From Straminergon stramineum (Eukaryota > Streptophyta > Bryopsida > Hypnales > Calliergonaceae), in NCBI GenBank assembly GCA_963920665.1, contig OY987266.1, positions 563,001-627,000 on the forward strand: a DNA stretch of 64,000 bases, given 5' to 3'. Under the pieces are notes generated by a model. The model ran no database searches and was not told the origin of the DNA. It saw nothing but the letters and a program-made list of their open reading frames with translations. The position numbers were made by a program, and so were the translations under genes. This document shows, piece after piece, positions 25,801 to 36,080 of the stretch; the first letter of the stretch is position 1; every line of letters starts with the position of its first letter.

Positions 25801-26133
25801 ATCTTGAGCGTGGGACTTGGCATAACCTCCAATCATGATGTTCCAACTATAAACATCCTTCTTCACAAGTGCATCAAAAACCTGCCGAGCATCTTTCAAT
25901 CTCCCACACCTGATATACACTCTCAACAGATTGTTGGCCACATATAGGTTTTGCTCCATTCCACTCTGGATGATGCAATCGTGGAGCTGCTTGGTGGCTG
26001 CAAAGTGTGTCTCCTTCAAGCACCGCTTCAGAACATCAACATACGTGTACGAGTCTACAGCAATGCCTTGTTCCACACAAGTTTTCAGAACAGCGATTGC
26101 TTCAGTCGTACTTCTGGAACTTCGCAAGCGCAT
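22813..26133 (-). CDS. PLS-E-DYW pentatricopeptide repeat protein, organellar C-to-U RNA editing factor
   Basis: A single 3.3-kb open frame. The first ATG is at 26,133 (1,106 aa); the open frame continues to 26,187 without another ATG, so an upstream 5' exon supplying a targeting peptide is possible. About eight PLS triplets of roughly 101 residues follow. Six inner ones are close copies, recognisable by Asp-Leu-Arg-Val-Gly and by Asp-Ala-Arg-Gln-Val-Phe. Next come an E domain (Gly-Arg-Ala-Gly-His-Leu-Asp-Glu-Ala), a PG box (Glu-Pro-Gly-Arg-Ser-Trp-Ile-Glu) and a complete DYW domain. The DYW domain has the zinc and deaminase signature His-Ser-Glu (about residue 1,038) and Cys-Ser-Asp-Cys (about 1,066), then Cys-Ser-Cys-Gly-Asp-Tyr-Trp at the terminus. 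DYW proteins deaminate specific cytidines in plastid or mitochondrial RNA, with the repeats choosing the site. Nothing looks broken. Confidence 0.95.
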   Translation of the reverse strand: MRLRSSRSTTEAIAVLKTCVEQGIAVDSYTYVDVLKRCLKETHFAATKQLHDCIIQSGMEQNLYVANNLLRVYIRCGRLKDARQVFDALVKKDVYSWNIMIGGYAKSHAQDAMDVLNQMRQEGFRPTEVTYSSILKAYASPSALKSGREIHALIRHAGLESDVHVGTALIQMYAKCGSLKEARQAFEKVSHHNVISWTVMIGVYAESGWGVEAYELFLRMQRERCVPNAVTFLSLLNPSASAGALPWVKEVHSHAIEAGLDSDLRVGNALVHMYAKSGSVDDARQVFDRMKERDVITWTVLIGAYADSGRGAEAHPLFLQMVREGFTPDAITYMRILNACASAGVLEWVTEVHSCAREDGLGSDLRVGNVLIHSYSKCGGVADARQVFERMKERDVITWNVMIGGYADSGGGAEAHALFLQMVEEGFKPDAITYMRTLNAFASAGSLEWVQQVHRCAQEGGLDSDLRVGNVLVHSYAKIGSIDGAQRVFESMKKRDVVTWTVMIGAYADSGCGVEAHRLFFQMKREGLQPDAITYTRILNAFADANALEWVKEVHCVAVESGLVFDLRVGNALVRAYAKTGSVPCARLAFDRMEKRDLITWNAMIGAYAESGCVEEAHQLLLQMKQEGFKPDASTFTRILNASAIVGDLEWLREVHSHVVEAGLETDLRVGPALLHIHTKIGCIDDARQLFDQMEARDVITWSAMIGAYAESGNGVEAYDLFLQMRRAGCVPNAITFLSMLNPSASTGALDWVKEVDSHAVDSGLDSDMRVGSALVHMYAKSGSIDDARRVFDRMDERNVITWTVMIGGLAQHGCGREALDHFKRMNAAGVKPDAHSFVAVLSACSHGGFVYEGRQLFLAMSSVYGIEPTVVHYTCMVDLLGRAGHLDEAKVFIGNMPVEPNGATWGALLGACRTYGNVELGELTAKECFKLEPKDASAFVLLSNIYAAAGKWEAVVWVRSMMQERGIRKEPGRSWIEVDNKVHDFVVGDTSHPETKEIYAELNRLSEKIRADGYIPDTRLVLRNMDEKEKEVALCSHSEKLAIAYGLLRTPHGVPIRVYKNLRVCSDCHTASKFISKVTQREIVARDASRFHHFKDGVCSCGDYW

Positions 26134-27297
26134 GCCGTCACGGCCACCTCCAACGACGGGCCTGGACTCTCCTGAACTAGAAGGCACAGTGCTTCTGATG
26201 TCATTGATACCCTTGGGTAGCCTGACTCATCAACGAAAACATCTTTAGATAACTTCAATTATCAATAATTCACAAACTGAAGGATACAAGACCAGAAGTG
26301 CATCCTATAAAGCAAAGAAAGGAGACACCATGACGAATAAACAAAAAATATTCAAACGAAGTAAAAATCACAAATTTTATAGTTGCACCTACTTGTCGTC
26401 CATAAAGAAGGGACACAACTCAAGTCCTAAAATTACGTACTCGTGCCTGTACCTGCTAGATTGTGCTGTACCTTCAGAGTCACTCCTGCGATAACCAGCA
26501 TGCGATCGCAATTTGTCTTCAATCATCAATTCGAGCCTTGCCTTTACCCATGGTGGAGTTGACCAACCGTCTATCCAAAGTGCTTTCCTTGTCATCTTGT
26601 GTTTAAAGTCAGGTGATCTGGCATTCCTCTGTAGTCAACACAAACCATGATCAATCCAGAAAACCACACTAATGTTTATTCTGCGTCCAGCAATCCACAA
26701 CCTCAATCCACTGCGAAAGAATATATGCAATTAAAGACTCAAATCATCTGATCAGGGTACACTCCTCTCAAGAACAACTAACAATGCAGAATTCAAACTA
26801 ATTGTTTCCTGGAGTGTCGATGAAAACAAGAGACATTACCCACTTGTTGATCGAGGTCTTACATCCACTTCCTATCATCAAATAGTCATACCTTGTCAAT
26901 TCGGTTATCCCACCATTCCGTAGAATTCGCAAAATACTCTTCCCAAAGTTGTTCAACAGTCTGTATTTCACCGGAATCCACTGCAAACACAATTCATTCA
27001 TGTCGGTCACATTCTCTCCTCAAGGAAAGTCAAGCTCCAGAAACCACGTTGGGCGTATGACACATACCTGGAGTATTGGAATTCGGTGATGATCTCTTCC
27101 AAACTGATGAATACGACGAACACCCAATTCTCCCACTGCTTCGAGCATGAGAGGACGAGAGGACGGATAAAGAGGGGTAGACAGGCCATGGAGACTTGAA
27201 GACTGGGACCACACGAACATCCTGGTCATACAAATACCAACACCGTGTCCATGAGCAACTTCGAACCATTAAAAGCATATGCTTCCATCAGAAACGG
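26134..27297 (-). promoter_or_regulatory. Putative 5' leader and promoter region of the PPR gene
   Basis: About 1.1 kb separates the PPR start codon from a double telo-box on its upstream side. Base composition here is more balanced than in the flanking repeats. Several plausible splice-site sequences occur on the minus strand, so transcribed, spliced leader exons are likely. The short minus-strand frames (for example 26,389-26,595 and 26,798-27,010) show no domain and are not called as genes. Confidence 0.35.
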
Positions 27298-27320
27298 GGG
27301 CTAGGGTTTAGGGTTTAGTC
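27298..27320 (-). promoter_or_regulatory. Double telo-box (AAACCCTA repeats)
   Basis: The plus strand reads GGGCTAGGGTTTAGGGTTTAG, which on the minus strand gives two tandem AAACCCTA units. Telo-boxes are common near transcription starts of plant housekeeping and organelle-related genes. The position upstream of the minus-strand PPR gene fits, but the distance (1.2 kb from the ATG) requires a long or spliced leader. Confidence 0.4.
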
Positions 27321-27838
27321 AACCAAGTTCATATCCGGTTACATCTTTTGGCAAAATGGAACAACCTCTAACATGCGTGCGAAGGAGTGCACAAAAGTCC
27401 AACCATGTTAAAAGTCATCCAACCGCTTAATTCACTCACGCGTGCACCAGTTTCACAAACTGGTAAAAAGTCTTTCGGTTGCTGCCCCCAATGCAACTCT
27501 TGTCTGCTATCTAGTCCAGTAGGCAATCCCATCACGGTCGGCCTGCATCCACATTAAATATCGGATCAATCGCATTATTGTCAGCGAATGATACTTCAAC
27601 CAAAATTATATGGCCTCGACACATAAAGCACCGATCAGGAACCCATTTGTAGATTGAAAGAAGAACCACATGTTCACATCAGATTGGTCAGAATTGGACA
27701 GAATCAGTACATAACAAACGGATTAAGATGCCAAATGTTGAATAGATGACTTCTGCAAAACGAGTACTTTCACATGTTTCAGTTTGCTCTACAGCATGGG
27801 CCACATCTCCATTTAAAATTCAATTGCGGGAGTGATTC

Positions 27839-28620
27839 TTAAGCTCCAAGTACAGTAAAGTTAATTGCAACGGCAAGTATGAGGCTCATGAAGGGAAGCA
27901 GTTTTGGTTGCCTAGCATGGCCTGCACTGCACGAAATTGGAGGTATACGTCTACAGATGCAGAAGACGCAACAGCAAGCAACGACAACGAAATCTGTACA
28001 GAAGCTTACGGCAGACTCATCACTCACTCTCTGCAACGAAGTCACCCACAGACTGCCTGCACCAACATCGCTCCGTCTAATGAAGCAACGCATGCGAGAA
28101 CAGACTCAAGCATTGACAGAAGGGAGCAGCAAAGCGGCGAAGAGAATGCGCGAAGACCACGGCAAAGTTCCAAAAGTCCAGAGATCGACAAGCACGAAGA
28201 AGGCGGAAGCAACCTCAACCCCAGCAACACAAGATCAAGGGCAGCACTGCGTACCTGCGCACACTGCTGCGTCATCGAAGAAGGTCTGCAATTGGGGAAG
28301 AGATGCGGCAATGTCTTCCACATCGCCGCCAACACCTGCACAAATGGAAGCTGCATTAGAAAGCACGATGAAGACAAGCACATTGACGACAAACGACGTC
28401 GGATTGAAGAAGCAAGCATTGAAGGTGTTGGCAAACAAGATCGGGAAGGGGGGCGCCTCAAAGCCGACGCACCGCATCCTCCCCACTTGGGCTCGGCGCT
28501 GCTGCGAGGTCGAAGAGGAAAAAAAACCTGTCGACGGAGCTCCACCTCGCAGCGGCACTGAAAACCCTACGCCGCCTCCACTTTTCTCCGCCATGACGCC
28601 CCCACCCCAGTTCGGGTAAG
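27839..28620 (+). other. GC-rich block with long open frames, gene status uncertain
   Basis: The plus strand is open from 27,879 to 28,619 (246 codons), and other frames are open for 120-217 codons. That pattern reflects GC-rich composition as much as coding. The 246-codon translation is rich in Ala, Thr, Lys and Ser with no domain I recognise. It ends Met-Thr-Pro-Pro-Pro-Gln-Phe-Gly directly before a GTAAGC donor-like site at about 28,615, so either an exon end or a first coding exon starting at ATG 28,594 is conceivable. The block contrasts sharply with the AT-rich surroundings and may be a real but unrecognised gene fragment. Confidence 0.3.
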
Positions 28621-28699
28621 CAGGGCCAGGCTATCTCAACGATTTGGGGGAAGTAATCTCCCTTCGAGGGAATTAGCGCTATGCATTTCCTCCAGTTCA

Positions 28700-30322
28700 G
28701 ACCCTATCATCAGTGGCACAGTGTACTACACTATGGAATTGGGAGGAGAGATTACAACGGAAGTCCCATCTCATTGTCTTGAATTCATCTTGAGAAGCGA
28801 AGAAAGTTTAGTTCATGATGCTGTTGGCACGCCAGATGGTCAAAGAGTTGATTGGCCAGAGGGGGATGATGGTGGTGACTACTTTGAGTGTGGGGGTAAT
28901 CCTAGGTTAGTGAGGAATTGAGCAGCAGTGAGGATGAATTGCCCCCTGTGACCATTGCTAGAAGGAACCTGGAATTTGAGAGTTATTTCAGGACGAGACA
29001 TGGATGAGTGAACACAAAACTTATGATCCACCTCCTAAAAATTTCTGTGGTCCTTCTCTTAGTCCTGCCCAACTTTCAGGTCATTCCCTTTCTCTAGATC
29101 AAGTGTGGTCACAATTTTGGCTAGACCGAATTCTTGAAAGAATAGCTAGGGAAACTAATAGGTATGCTAAGATCAAATGGAACCAAGATACTAAAAAGAA
29201 AAGGTCATTAGAAGGGATGAGAGGGGGTCAAGATTGATGTGATGTCACTACATTAGAGTTAAAAGCATACATAGCAATTAATCTTTACATGGGCATCAAA
29301 CACTTACCAAATGTGAGAGCCTATTGGCAAACATCCTCCCAATTCTAAAGTATGTGTCCAATTTTGATGTTTATTGTGGAGGGGGGAGCAAATACAAAAA
29401 ACTAAAGGGTTCTAAGAAAAGTGATCCAAAGCAAGGCAAATTTGTTGTCTTGAATTTGGTTAGGGGTTTGGAAAGGAGAAGACACGTGATCCTTATAGAT
29501 GAATTTTTTTCATTAGTGGAATTGTTTATAGAATTGAAGGTTTTAGGTGCACCCAGTCTTGTCTTCTTTGTACTACAACTACACTGGTAGACAATTAGAG
29601 ACTACTTTTCACTAGACTATGACATATTGGTTGGAATTGTGGGAACTTTGTCTCAATTGTGGGAACTTGGTTGGGAACAATGATGTAGATAATGGGTCTA
29701 GTGGAATCCATTATTTAAGATGGGCAGGAGCTCCTTTAGGCAGTCAAGGCCCTAGATCTTGAAAAATCATGATCTAAGAAAATGTAGCTGATTTTTTGCA
29801 ATGATTTCAATTACTATGTTATTTTTATGAGATTTGCAATGCATCCACCATTGAATTTTTCTATATTTATGATTGTTTTGTGCCTATAAATTGGGTTGAA
29901 TTTTTTCCTTTGTATTAGGTTGCACATCTTGCATTGTTGCAATGCAGGGTAATTTGTGAAGTTGTTGCCATTGATTTGGAAGGGGGATTAAGTGTTTTTC
30001 TAATAACAACAATAAGCTCTAAACCATCATAGTTAGTTTTTCCCCAATTTCTACCCTAAAGACTCCCATTTGGGCATTAGAAGTTTCGGATAGCTAAAAA
30101 AACCCATGAAAAATATTGAGTCATCTACATTCAATAAGAAATATCTCAACATTCGTGTGGTTAATTCTTCTAATTTTTTTAGGTACCATCTACAAGCCTT
30201 AAACATCAAGATCCTATGGTTACAATTTTTAATAAGCTTTTTTTATCACTCCTATGGCTTGAGTTCTAAAAGCTCCAAAATGCCTTCCTAAAACAAGAAA
30301 ATATGGCTTGGGCTTTTAGGGG
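28700..30322 (+). pseudogene. piggyBac-type transposase relic, internally deleted
   Basis: Across frameshifts and stops the plus strand reads the landmarks of the piggyBac (DDE_Tnp_1_7) family in order. First comes an N-terminal acidic Ser-Ser-Ser-Glu-Asp-Glu patch (about 28,925). Then Glu-Thr-Asn-Arg-Tyr-Ala (about 29,150), Thr-Leu-Glu-Leu-Lys-Ala-Tyr-Ile with Tyr-Met-Gly-Ile and Arg-Ala-Tyr-Trp (29,245-29,330). After an apparent deletion of a large middle section come Phe-Asp-Val-Tyr-Cys-Gly-Gly (about 29,365) and Ile-Asp-Glu-Phe-Phe-Ser (about 29,500), where active members have Asp-Asn-Phe-Phe. The right end (GGGCTTTTAGGGG|TTAG, 30,310-30,326) matches the right terminus of the TTAA element at 57,397-58,183. 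The left terminus was not found. Confidence 0.75.
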
Positions 30323-31180
30323 TTAGTATGCCTCATATTCAAGCCTATCCGAAGGTAAACGGACTTGCTTTATGACAGCAAGGCTAGCAGTTCCATGACA
30401 CACATTTGGACAATCAACCTTGAAATCTCCAAAAGTCTACCACAAACACCATTCTCATTTTTCAAACTTTGTGAGATGAAGCAAGCACAAACTGGAATGA
30501 AACATCTAGCCTGATGTGGAAGATTTGACCGGATAGGCATATACCAAACCAAGAAGAGATTCTAGAATTCTCAACACGAGCTCCCATCAAAAGCAACTCT
30601 CACAATACCATAGACCAGCAATCCATTAGTCAACTGGGAGGCTCAAAACAGTGGCAAATGAACTCCAAAGCCAAGTTGATAAAGGCACGCAAACCCTAAA
30701 ACCTGAATCTAATCTGATATATGTCGGATATATTAACTCTACCACTATGGATGAAGGCATCAGAAATACTTTCCAAATCAAAAGGAAAAACAAGAATCAA
30801 ACCTCGCCGAACGACAGCACAATGCCTTTCCACTCATCTTACGTCTCCCAAATGGATACTTAAGAGTCACTTGTTGAATCGGACCATCTGTTGCTGTGAC
30901 TTGCAAAATAGGAATCTCACGAGCTTGAAGAGATTCAGCAACACTCCTAGTTGACATTTGGTTGATTAGCCACGACTGCCTATAACTGCAACAAGATTCC
31001 GAGACTTCAATACTATAAAAATTGCTTAGCATTAGCTCGTCCTTATCTCTGTGCTGTCCTAAGTCGAATGTAAAAGGAAGTGGCGCTCACAATATTCATT
31101 GGAAGGATTGAAATAGAAAAGAATAAATACAAGGTATATACCCTTTAGCAGAATGGTTCAAGCATATCCGACTTTCCTTA
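30323..31180. other. Intergenic, no gene recognised
   Basis: Short frames only, none with a recognisable domain. Confidence 0.4.
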
Positions 31181-31928
31181 GGGCCTCTTCACACTATAGT
31201 CATCCAAATTGAGAGGGCATGAGATTGAGTGGCCAAACTTTGGTGAGAGTCCAAGGAAATGAGCAATAAATAGACCAAAAAAACTAGGAATTGGAGCCTT
31301 CGGCCGGCCATAGTGTGAAGCCTCCAAAGGTCAAAGTCCAAAGTCCAAGCCCAAAGTCCAAACTTATTCCATTTTTCTGACTTCTATCCTTTCTCTCCAC
31401 ATTAATCCATTCAATTTTTAAAATTTTCAATGAATTGTCACCCATGTGACAATTTTTTCAAGTAAAAGGTTAAAAAACATGACAAAGGAGTCAAAAACGG
31501 CCTTGGAAAAAATAATTACAGCACATGCTCTCATCATCAAACAAGGAATATGAAGGATATAAATGGAATAAAAAGGTCGCATTAAACATTGAAGGGAAGT
31601 AGATTCATTGAATGCTAAGACTCACCATTTTAGTAGTGGAGACTAGGTTTCAAACCCCAATGGCAACACAAATAAACAAATACACAAATACACAAACTTG
31701 ACAACTCTCGATTAGACTTTGGGTTGGCCAGAAATGGAGACCCAAACTCTAATCGAGAGTCCGTTGCCATGTAAGCATTTGGTTGCCATATAGGCAGACA
31801 AATGGGCAACGGACTTTGGATTGTGCCTCTTTGTGTGAAGGGTCGAGAGGCCGAACTCTTGGGTTTCTACAATCTGATTGGCTAAAACTGATGGACTCTC
31901 GACCTTGTGCAGTAGTGTGAAGTGGCCC
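31181..31928 (+). mobile_element. Tourist-like (PIF/Harbinger) MITE, copy 1
   Basis: The 748-bp element has termini GGGCCTCTTCACACTATAG and, complemented, GGGCCACTTCACACTACTG, with the 3-bp duplication TTA on both sides (31,178-31,180; 31,929-31,931). TWA duplications and GGGCC-type ends are typical of Tourist/Harbinger elements. The interior is the reverse complement of the copy at 35,186-35,980, including the GGCCGGCCATAGTGTGAAG motif near one end. It encodes no transposase. Confidence 0.85.
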
Positions 31929-32064
31929 TTAAACTTGTGTCTTTGGAAGAGCATGGCCAATTTGAAGCTCTAACATCTACCAACTAGCATATCACTAGCT
32001 CAATGAATGCAATGGTCTATGAATGCTATATTTATTATCCCTAACATGATGAGGACTCAACCTA

Positions 32065-32252
32065 CACTAAATAGGGGTATTAAAGGGACCCATACTAATT
32101 AATCGACATTCCACACTATATAAATATCTACCTTCACTGTACATCAGTAGTTATTGAAGTGTCCAGGGGATGTACATCATGTTTCAAACATCTATAGATT
32201 TCTACAATCAGTCCCTTTAAGTTCTTGGTCCCCTTAATACCCCTATTTAGTG
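32065..32252. mobile_element. 188-bp MITE with TA target
   Basis: Inverted termini CACTAAATAGGGGTATTAA and TTAATACCCCTATTTAGTG (near-perfect over about 25 bp) are flanked by TA on both sides. TA flanks indicate Tc1/mariner-type mobilisation. The CACTA start alone would suggest the CACTA superfamily, but no matching 3-bp duplication is present. It is non-coding. Confidence 0.65.
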
Positions 32253-32254
32253 TA

Positions 32255-33377
32255 CAAGAGATATATGGTAGAACTGCCCATGACCAACCAAGACCCATGG
32301 TCAATAAGTAGGTAATGGGAAATTCAACAAAGAGATGACAGATATCTAACCATTAGTTTTTTGGTTTCCAACCATCTTCAAGCCATTTCTGTTATGACAC
32401 ATGTGCTTTGTTTTTAGAGCCAAATTAGTCTTTAGTTGAGTAGTGATGGAAGAATCTATATATTGGGGATGGGAGCAGGCCAACTTTAGGCTTCTAAAAT
32501 TCATTACAATTTGAATTTAAGGAAAAAAATTATAAAAATTTGACAACACCCATCATTTCTATCTCTCTATACAACAAAAATTTAATAATGCCTTCTACTA
32601 CTCCAAATCATGCACAAAATGCTTAAGTGGCTAATAATGGGTGGTTCTACTATATACAAATTGCAAAATAAACTTCACAATCTCTCTAAGGTAGTGTTGA
32701 CGCAAGCATTAATCGTCCCTCCCTCTCTCACCATAAGAGATAAGACCGCACCAATATCCACTCCAACTTTAAGCGCAAACATCATCCTCTCTGCACCATC
32801 AATCGGGATGCGTCAATACGTGACATCCCTTGGAACTCCAGCAAAGACACAAGTGTAAGGAAGTGATCCTATCGGTGAGTCCAAATCAAAAGCAGCACAA
32901 CCATCGTAATATGAAATTTCCATGAATTGCAACATTTCGAGAATTGGCAAAATTGCAAGAAATTGGCACTGCCCTAGACATCGTTCTAGAATCTAAGATC
33001 CATGCCAACCCTAGCCTTTAGACCTCTGTGCGCTTCAAATGCCACAACTTTGGCACTGTGGAAACACCAATTTAACAAATATAACCATAATCTCTCCAAT
33101 CCACCCTCGACACACGTACGACAACACAACATTTGTGCATGCACCAATGTCGTGCTATATCTCAAGACAAAATCCAACTATGCGGAACAATGGAAAATAC
33201 CACCGCCGCAAATCAATGCCAAGTTCCTTAAGCTCCAAAAATTCAAAATTATTGTTAGTTCCAACAAATAGTGTCGTTCCTTCTTGTTCCTTCACAACAC
33301 ACACAGGAACTTTCTTGTGAGTGCAAATCAAAAACAATACAATTTCCTACAACAATCTACCAACCGCATGCTCGTCA
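32255..33377. other. Intergenic, no gene recognised
   Basis: Holds the target region of the Copia insertion; only short chance frames. The right-hand continuation of this DNA resumes at 54,999. Confidence 0.45.
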
Positions 33378-33382
33378 CACAT

Positions 33383-33592
33383 TATTAGAAATATTATATT
33401 TATATAAGTAATAGATCTAGTAACTAGGAGTCATGTCTCTCAATAGCGTTGTACATCATAACTCTAAGGGTCACGTCCTTGACTCTTCATGTTATCCTTC
33501 TTCTCATATATGAGGATGTACTTCTAATAAAATATACAATTTTATATTTGTCTCTTTGAGTAATATGTGTGATCCTCTTTAGCATTTTATCA
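33383..33592 (+). repeat. 5' LTR of the Copia element
   Basis: 210 bp, beginning TATTAGAAATATTATATT and ending AGCATTTTATCA, followed directly by the primer-binding site at 33,593. It starts TA rather than the usual TG. Its counterpart is 54,786-54,993. Confidence 0.93.
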
Positions 33593-33604
33593 TGGTATCA
33601 GAGC
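33593..33604 (+). promoter_or_regulatory. Primer-binding site
   Basis: TGGTATCAGAGC, complementary to the 3' end of plant initiator methionine tRNA, directly abuts the 5' LTR as in most Copia elements. Confidence 0.9.
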
Positions 33605-33785
33605 AATTCAAGCTTTTATGTGTGTCTTCTAGTGTGTGTTTATTAACACATGCAATAGTTCATATAGAAACACCTATTGTATTCAAAATGGTTATTTTGA
33701 ATACAATTCATATAAGAAATTATTATGCTTTTGAGTGAAGTAAATTTTAATAAATATAAATATAACTATAGCGAGTTTTCATTGG

Positions 33786-36070
33786 GTGACAGACAATAGA
33801 GACATAACAAAATTCGATGGGACATTTCTTAATGTCTGGAAACATCAGATGATATTATTATTCAAAGTGGAGAGGTTTTGGTCAATAGATGAAGGTACTA
33901 AATCAAAACCTATAGCACCAACTGAAACAAGTGCTCAAGTATTACCTGCCACCAGCAAAGGTAGCATTGTTGAGTGGGAGGATAGAGATGCTCTAGCTTT
34001 GTCTATAATAAACAATTGTCTTGAAAATTCAATTGTTTGTCATATTCAACATTGTAAGTTATCATCTAGTGCATGGAAACAATTATGTGATATATACGAG
34101 ACAAAAGATGTTGTCTCTAGAATGTATTTACGTGATAAACTACAAAGTCTTAAAATGAGAGAGACTGATAGTGTCACAATACACGTGCATAATTTTCGTT
34201 TTATTTTAGAACAATTAACTTCTATTGGAATTCATGTTGATGATGAAGATGCAATTTTATCGTTGATGAGGAGTATGCCGAGTGGCTACAAACCCTACCT
34301 AACAACTTTGAGGAGACAACCAGGCTTGACTCTTCAAGGTTTAATTGCAGATCTTCTTCAAGAGGAGATATTATTAAAAGATCTTGGTTTCAGCAACAAC
34401 AATATGAAGGTCCTCTTTGTAGGTAAGAGACGTTGTCCTTCATATAGTCAAAAGAAACTTGGACCCTATAGGTCTTCTTTCCAAGATTCTAAGCCTACAC
34501 AAGGGGAGGCTTCTTCAAATAAACAATCTTTTGATTCATATAAAAAGAAAGTAAAATGTTTTTATTGTAAAAAACTTGGTCATAGAATTAAAGATTGTTG
34601 TAAAAGAATAGCCAATGAGAAAAGACAAAGAGTGTCTGGTCAATCTAATCTAGTAACTGACGATAATGCTAGATTATATGTAGCTACTGCTTTGTTTACC
34701 AAAGGAAAAGATCCAGTTTGGTATGTTGATACAGGAGCCACTCAACACATGGCCCACGATTGGAATTCTTTTATCAATTATTGACCAATAGATAAAGGTC
34801 AGGTAGCTTTCTTAGGAGACGATTCATCCCATGACGTTATTGGTGAAGGAGATGCCTCTATTATATTAAATAATGGGCAAAAGAAAATAATTCCTAATGT
34901 CCTTTGCATTCCTGGATTAATGAAAAATTCATTTTCAGTTAAAAAGTTAGACGAAGCCGGTGGACAAATGAACATTAAGTTTGATTTATGTACATTGAAA
35001 GCACCTACTGGAGCTACTATAGCAACTTGCAAATTAGAAAATGATTTGTATAAGTTAGGCTTAGCATCTACTACGTGTCATGATGTAGCTCTTCCTGTTG
35101 TTGATTCAAAATTAGATAAGACCAAATTATGGCATAAACGCCTTTGTCACATAAATCATACCAAATTATCACAACTTATGACTAAGGGCTACTTCACACT
35201 ACGGCACAAGGTCGAGAGTCCGTCGGTCTTAGCCAATCAGATTTCAAAGACCCAAGACTTTGGCCTCTCAACCCTTCACACAAGGCGGCACAATCGAAAG
35301 TCCGTTGCCTTGATGGCATCCTACATGGCATTGAAATGCTTACATGGCGACGGACTCTTGATTAGAGTTTGGGTCGCCATTTCTGGCCGACCCAAACTCT
35401 AATCGAGAGTCCGTCAAGTTTTCTTCAGAATCTGACAAAATCTTAGCCATTAGATTGGATTGTTTTTGTAGAAATAGGTAGGATGCCCTCCCTTGTTTAT
35501 TTGTTTATTTGTGTTCCCATTGGGGTTTGAACCCTAGTCTCCACCATTACAATGGGGAGTCTTTGCATTCTATGAACCTACTTCCCTTCAATGTTTAATG
35601 CCACCTTTTTATTCCATTTATATCCTTCATATTCCTTGTTTAATGATGAGAGCATGTGCTGTAATTATTTTTCCAAGGCCATTTTTGACTCCTTTTTCAT
35701 GTTTTTTAACCTTTTGCTTGAAGAAATTGTTACAAGGGAGACAATTTATTGAGAATTTCAGAAATTGGATGGATTAGAAGTTGAAAAAATGGAATAGGTT
35801 TGGACTTTGGGCTTGGACTTTGGACTTTGGCCTTTGGAGGCTTCACACTATGGCCGGCCAAAGGCTCCAATTCCTAGTTTTTTTGGCCTATTTATTGCTC
35901 ATTTCCTTGGACTCTCACCAAAGTTTGGCCACTCAATCCCACGACCTCTCGACTTGGACGGCCATAGTGTGAAGAGGCCCTAACTCAATGGTCCTAGGTT
36001 TAGATAACTTAAATACCAAAAATATTAGTCCATGTACTTCGTGTATACAAGGAAAACAACATAGGGACAA
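33786..36070 (+). pseudogene. Copia gag, protease and pre-integrase segment (interrupted)
   Basis: The frame opens at a GTG (33,786) with a UBN2-type gag of about 260 residues. It contains a zinc knuckle Cys-Phe-Tyr-Cys-(x4)-His-(x4)-Cys near 34,555 and then the protease motif Asp-Thr-Gly-Ala-Thr-Gln-His (about 34,727). An in-frame TGA at 34,782-34,784 breaks the protein. The same frame continues with the gag-pre-integrase motif Leu-Trp-His-Lys-Arg-Leu-Cys-His (about 35,128). It is then interrupted by the Tourist-like MITE at 35,186 and resumes at 35,984 with Cys-Thr-Ser-Cys and Lys-Gln-His-Arg until the MULE insertion. An open frame that runs from here into the MITE (to 35,402) is an artefact of the insertion. 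Confidence 0.85.
35186..35980 (-). mobile_element. Tourist-like (PIF/Harbinger) MITE, copy 2, inside the Copia element
   Basis: The 795-bp element has termini GGGCTACTTCACACTACGGC and, complemented, GGGCCTCTTCACACTATGGCC, with TAA duplicated (35,183-35,185; 35,981-35,983). Excising the element with one TAA restores an unbroken Copia frame. It lies in the opposite orientation to the copy at 31,181-31,928. Confidence 0.9.
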
Positions 36071-36080
36071 ATTCCCAAAA

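Noticed and set aside
22917..26248. Many plus-strand open frames of 60-195 codons at 22.9-26.2 kb
   Set aside because: They are the antisense of the tandem-repeated PPR gene; the repeated structure opens the opposite strand periodically and the translations show no independent domains.
28042..28594. Minus-strand frames of 119 and 167 codons
   Set aside because: They overlap a GC-rich block open on both strands; Cys/Leu/Ser-rich translations look like the complement of a Gly/Arg/Glu-rich frame with no domain.
32065..32252. Assignment of this MITE to the CACTA superfamily from its CACTA terminus
   Set aside because: No 3-bp target duplication; TA occurs at both flanks, which fits Tc1/mariner better.
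34920..35402. 160-codon frame from Copia protease into following sequence
   Set aside because: Its second half is translation of the Tourist-like MITE inserted at 35,186; it is a chance fusion, not a protein.
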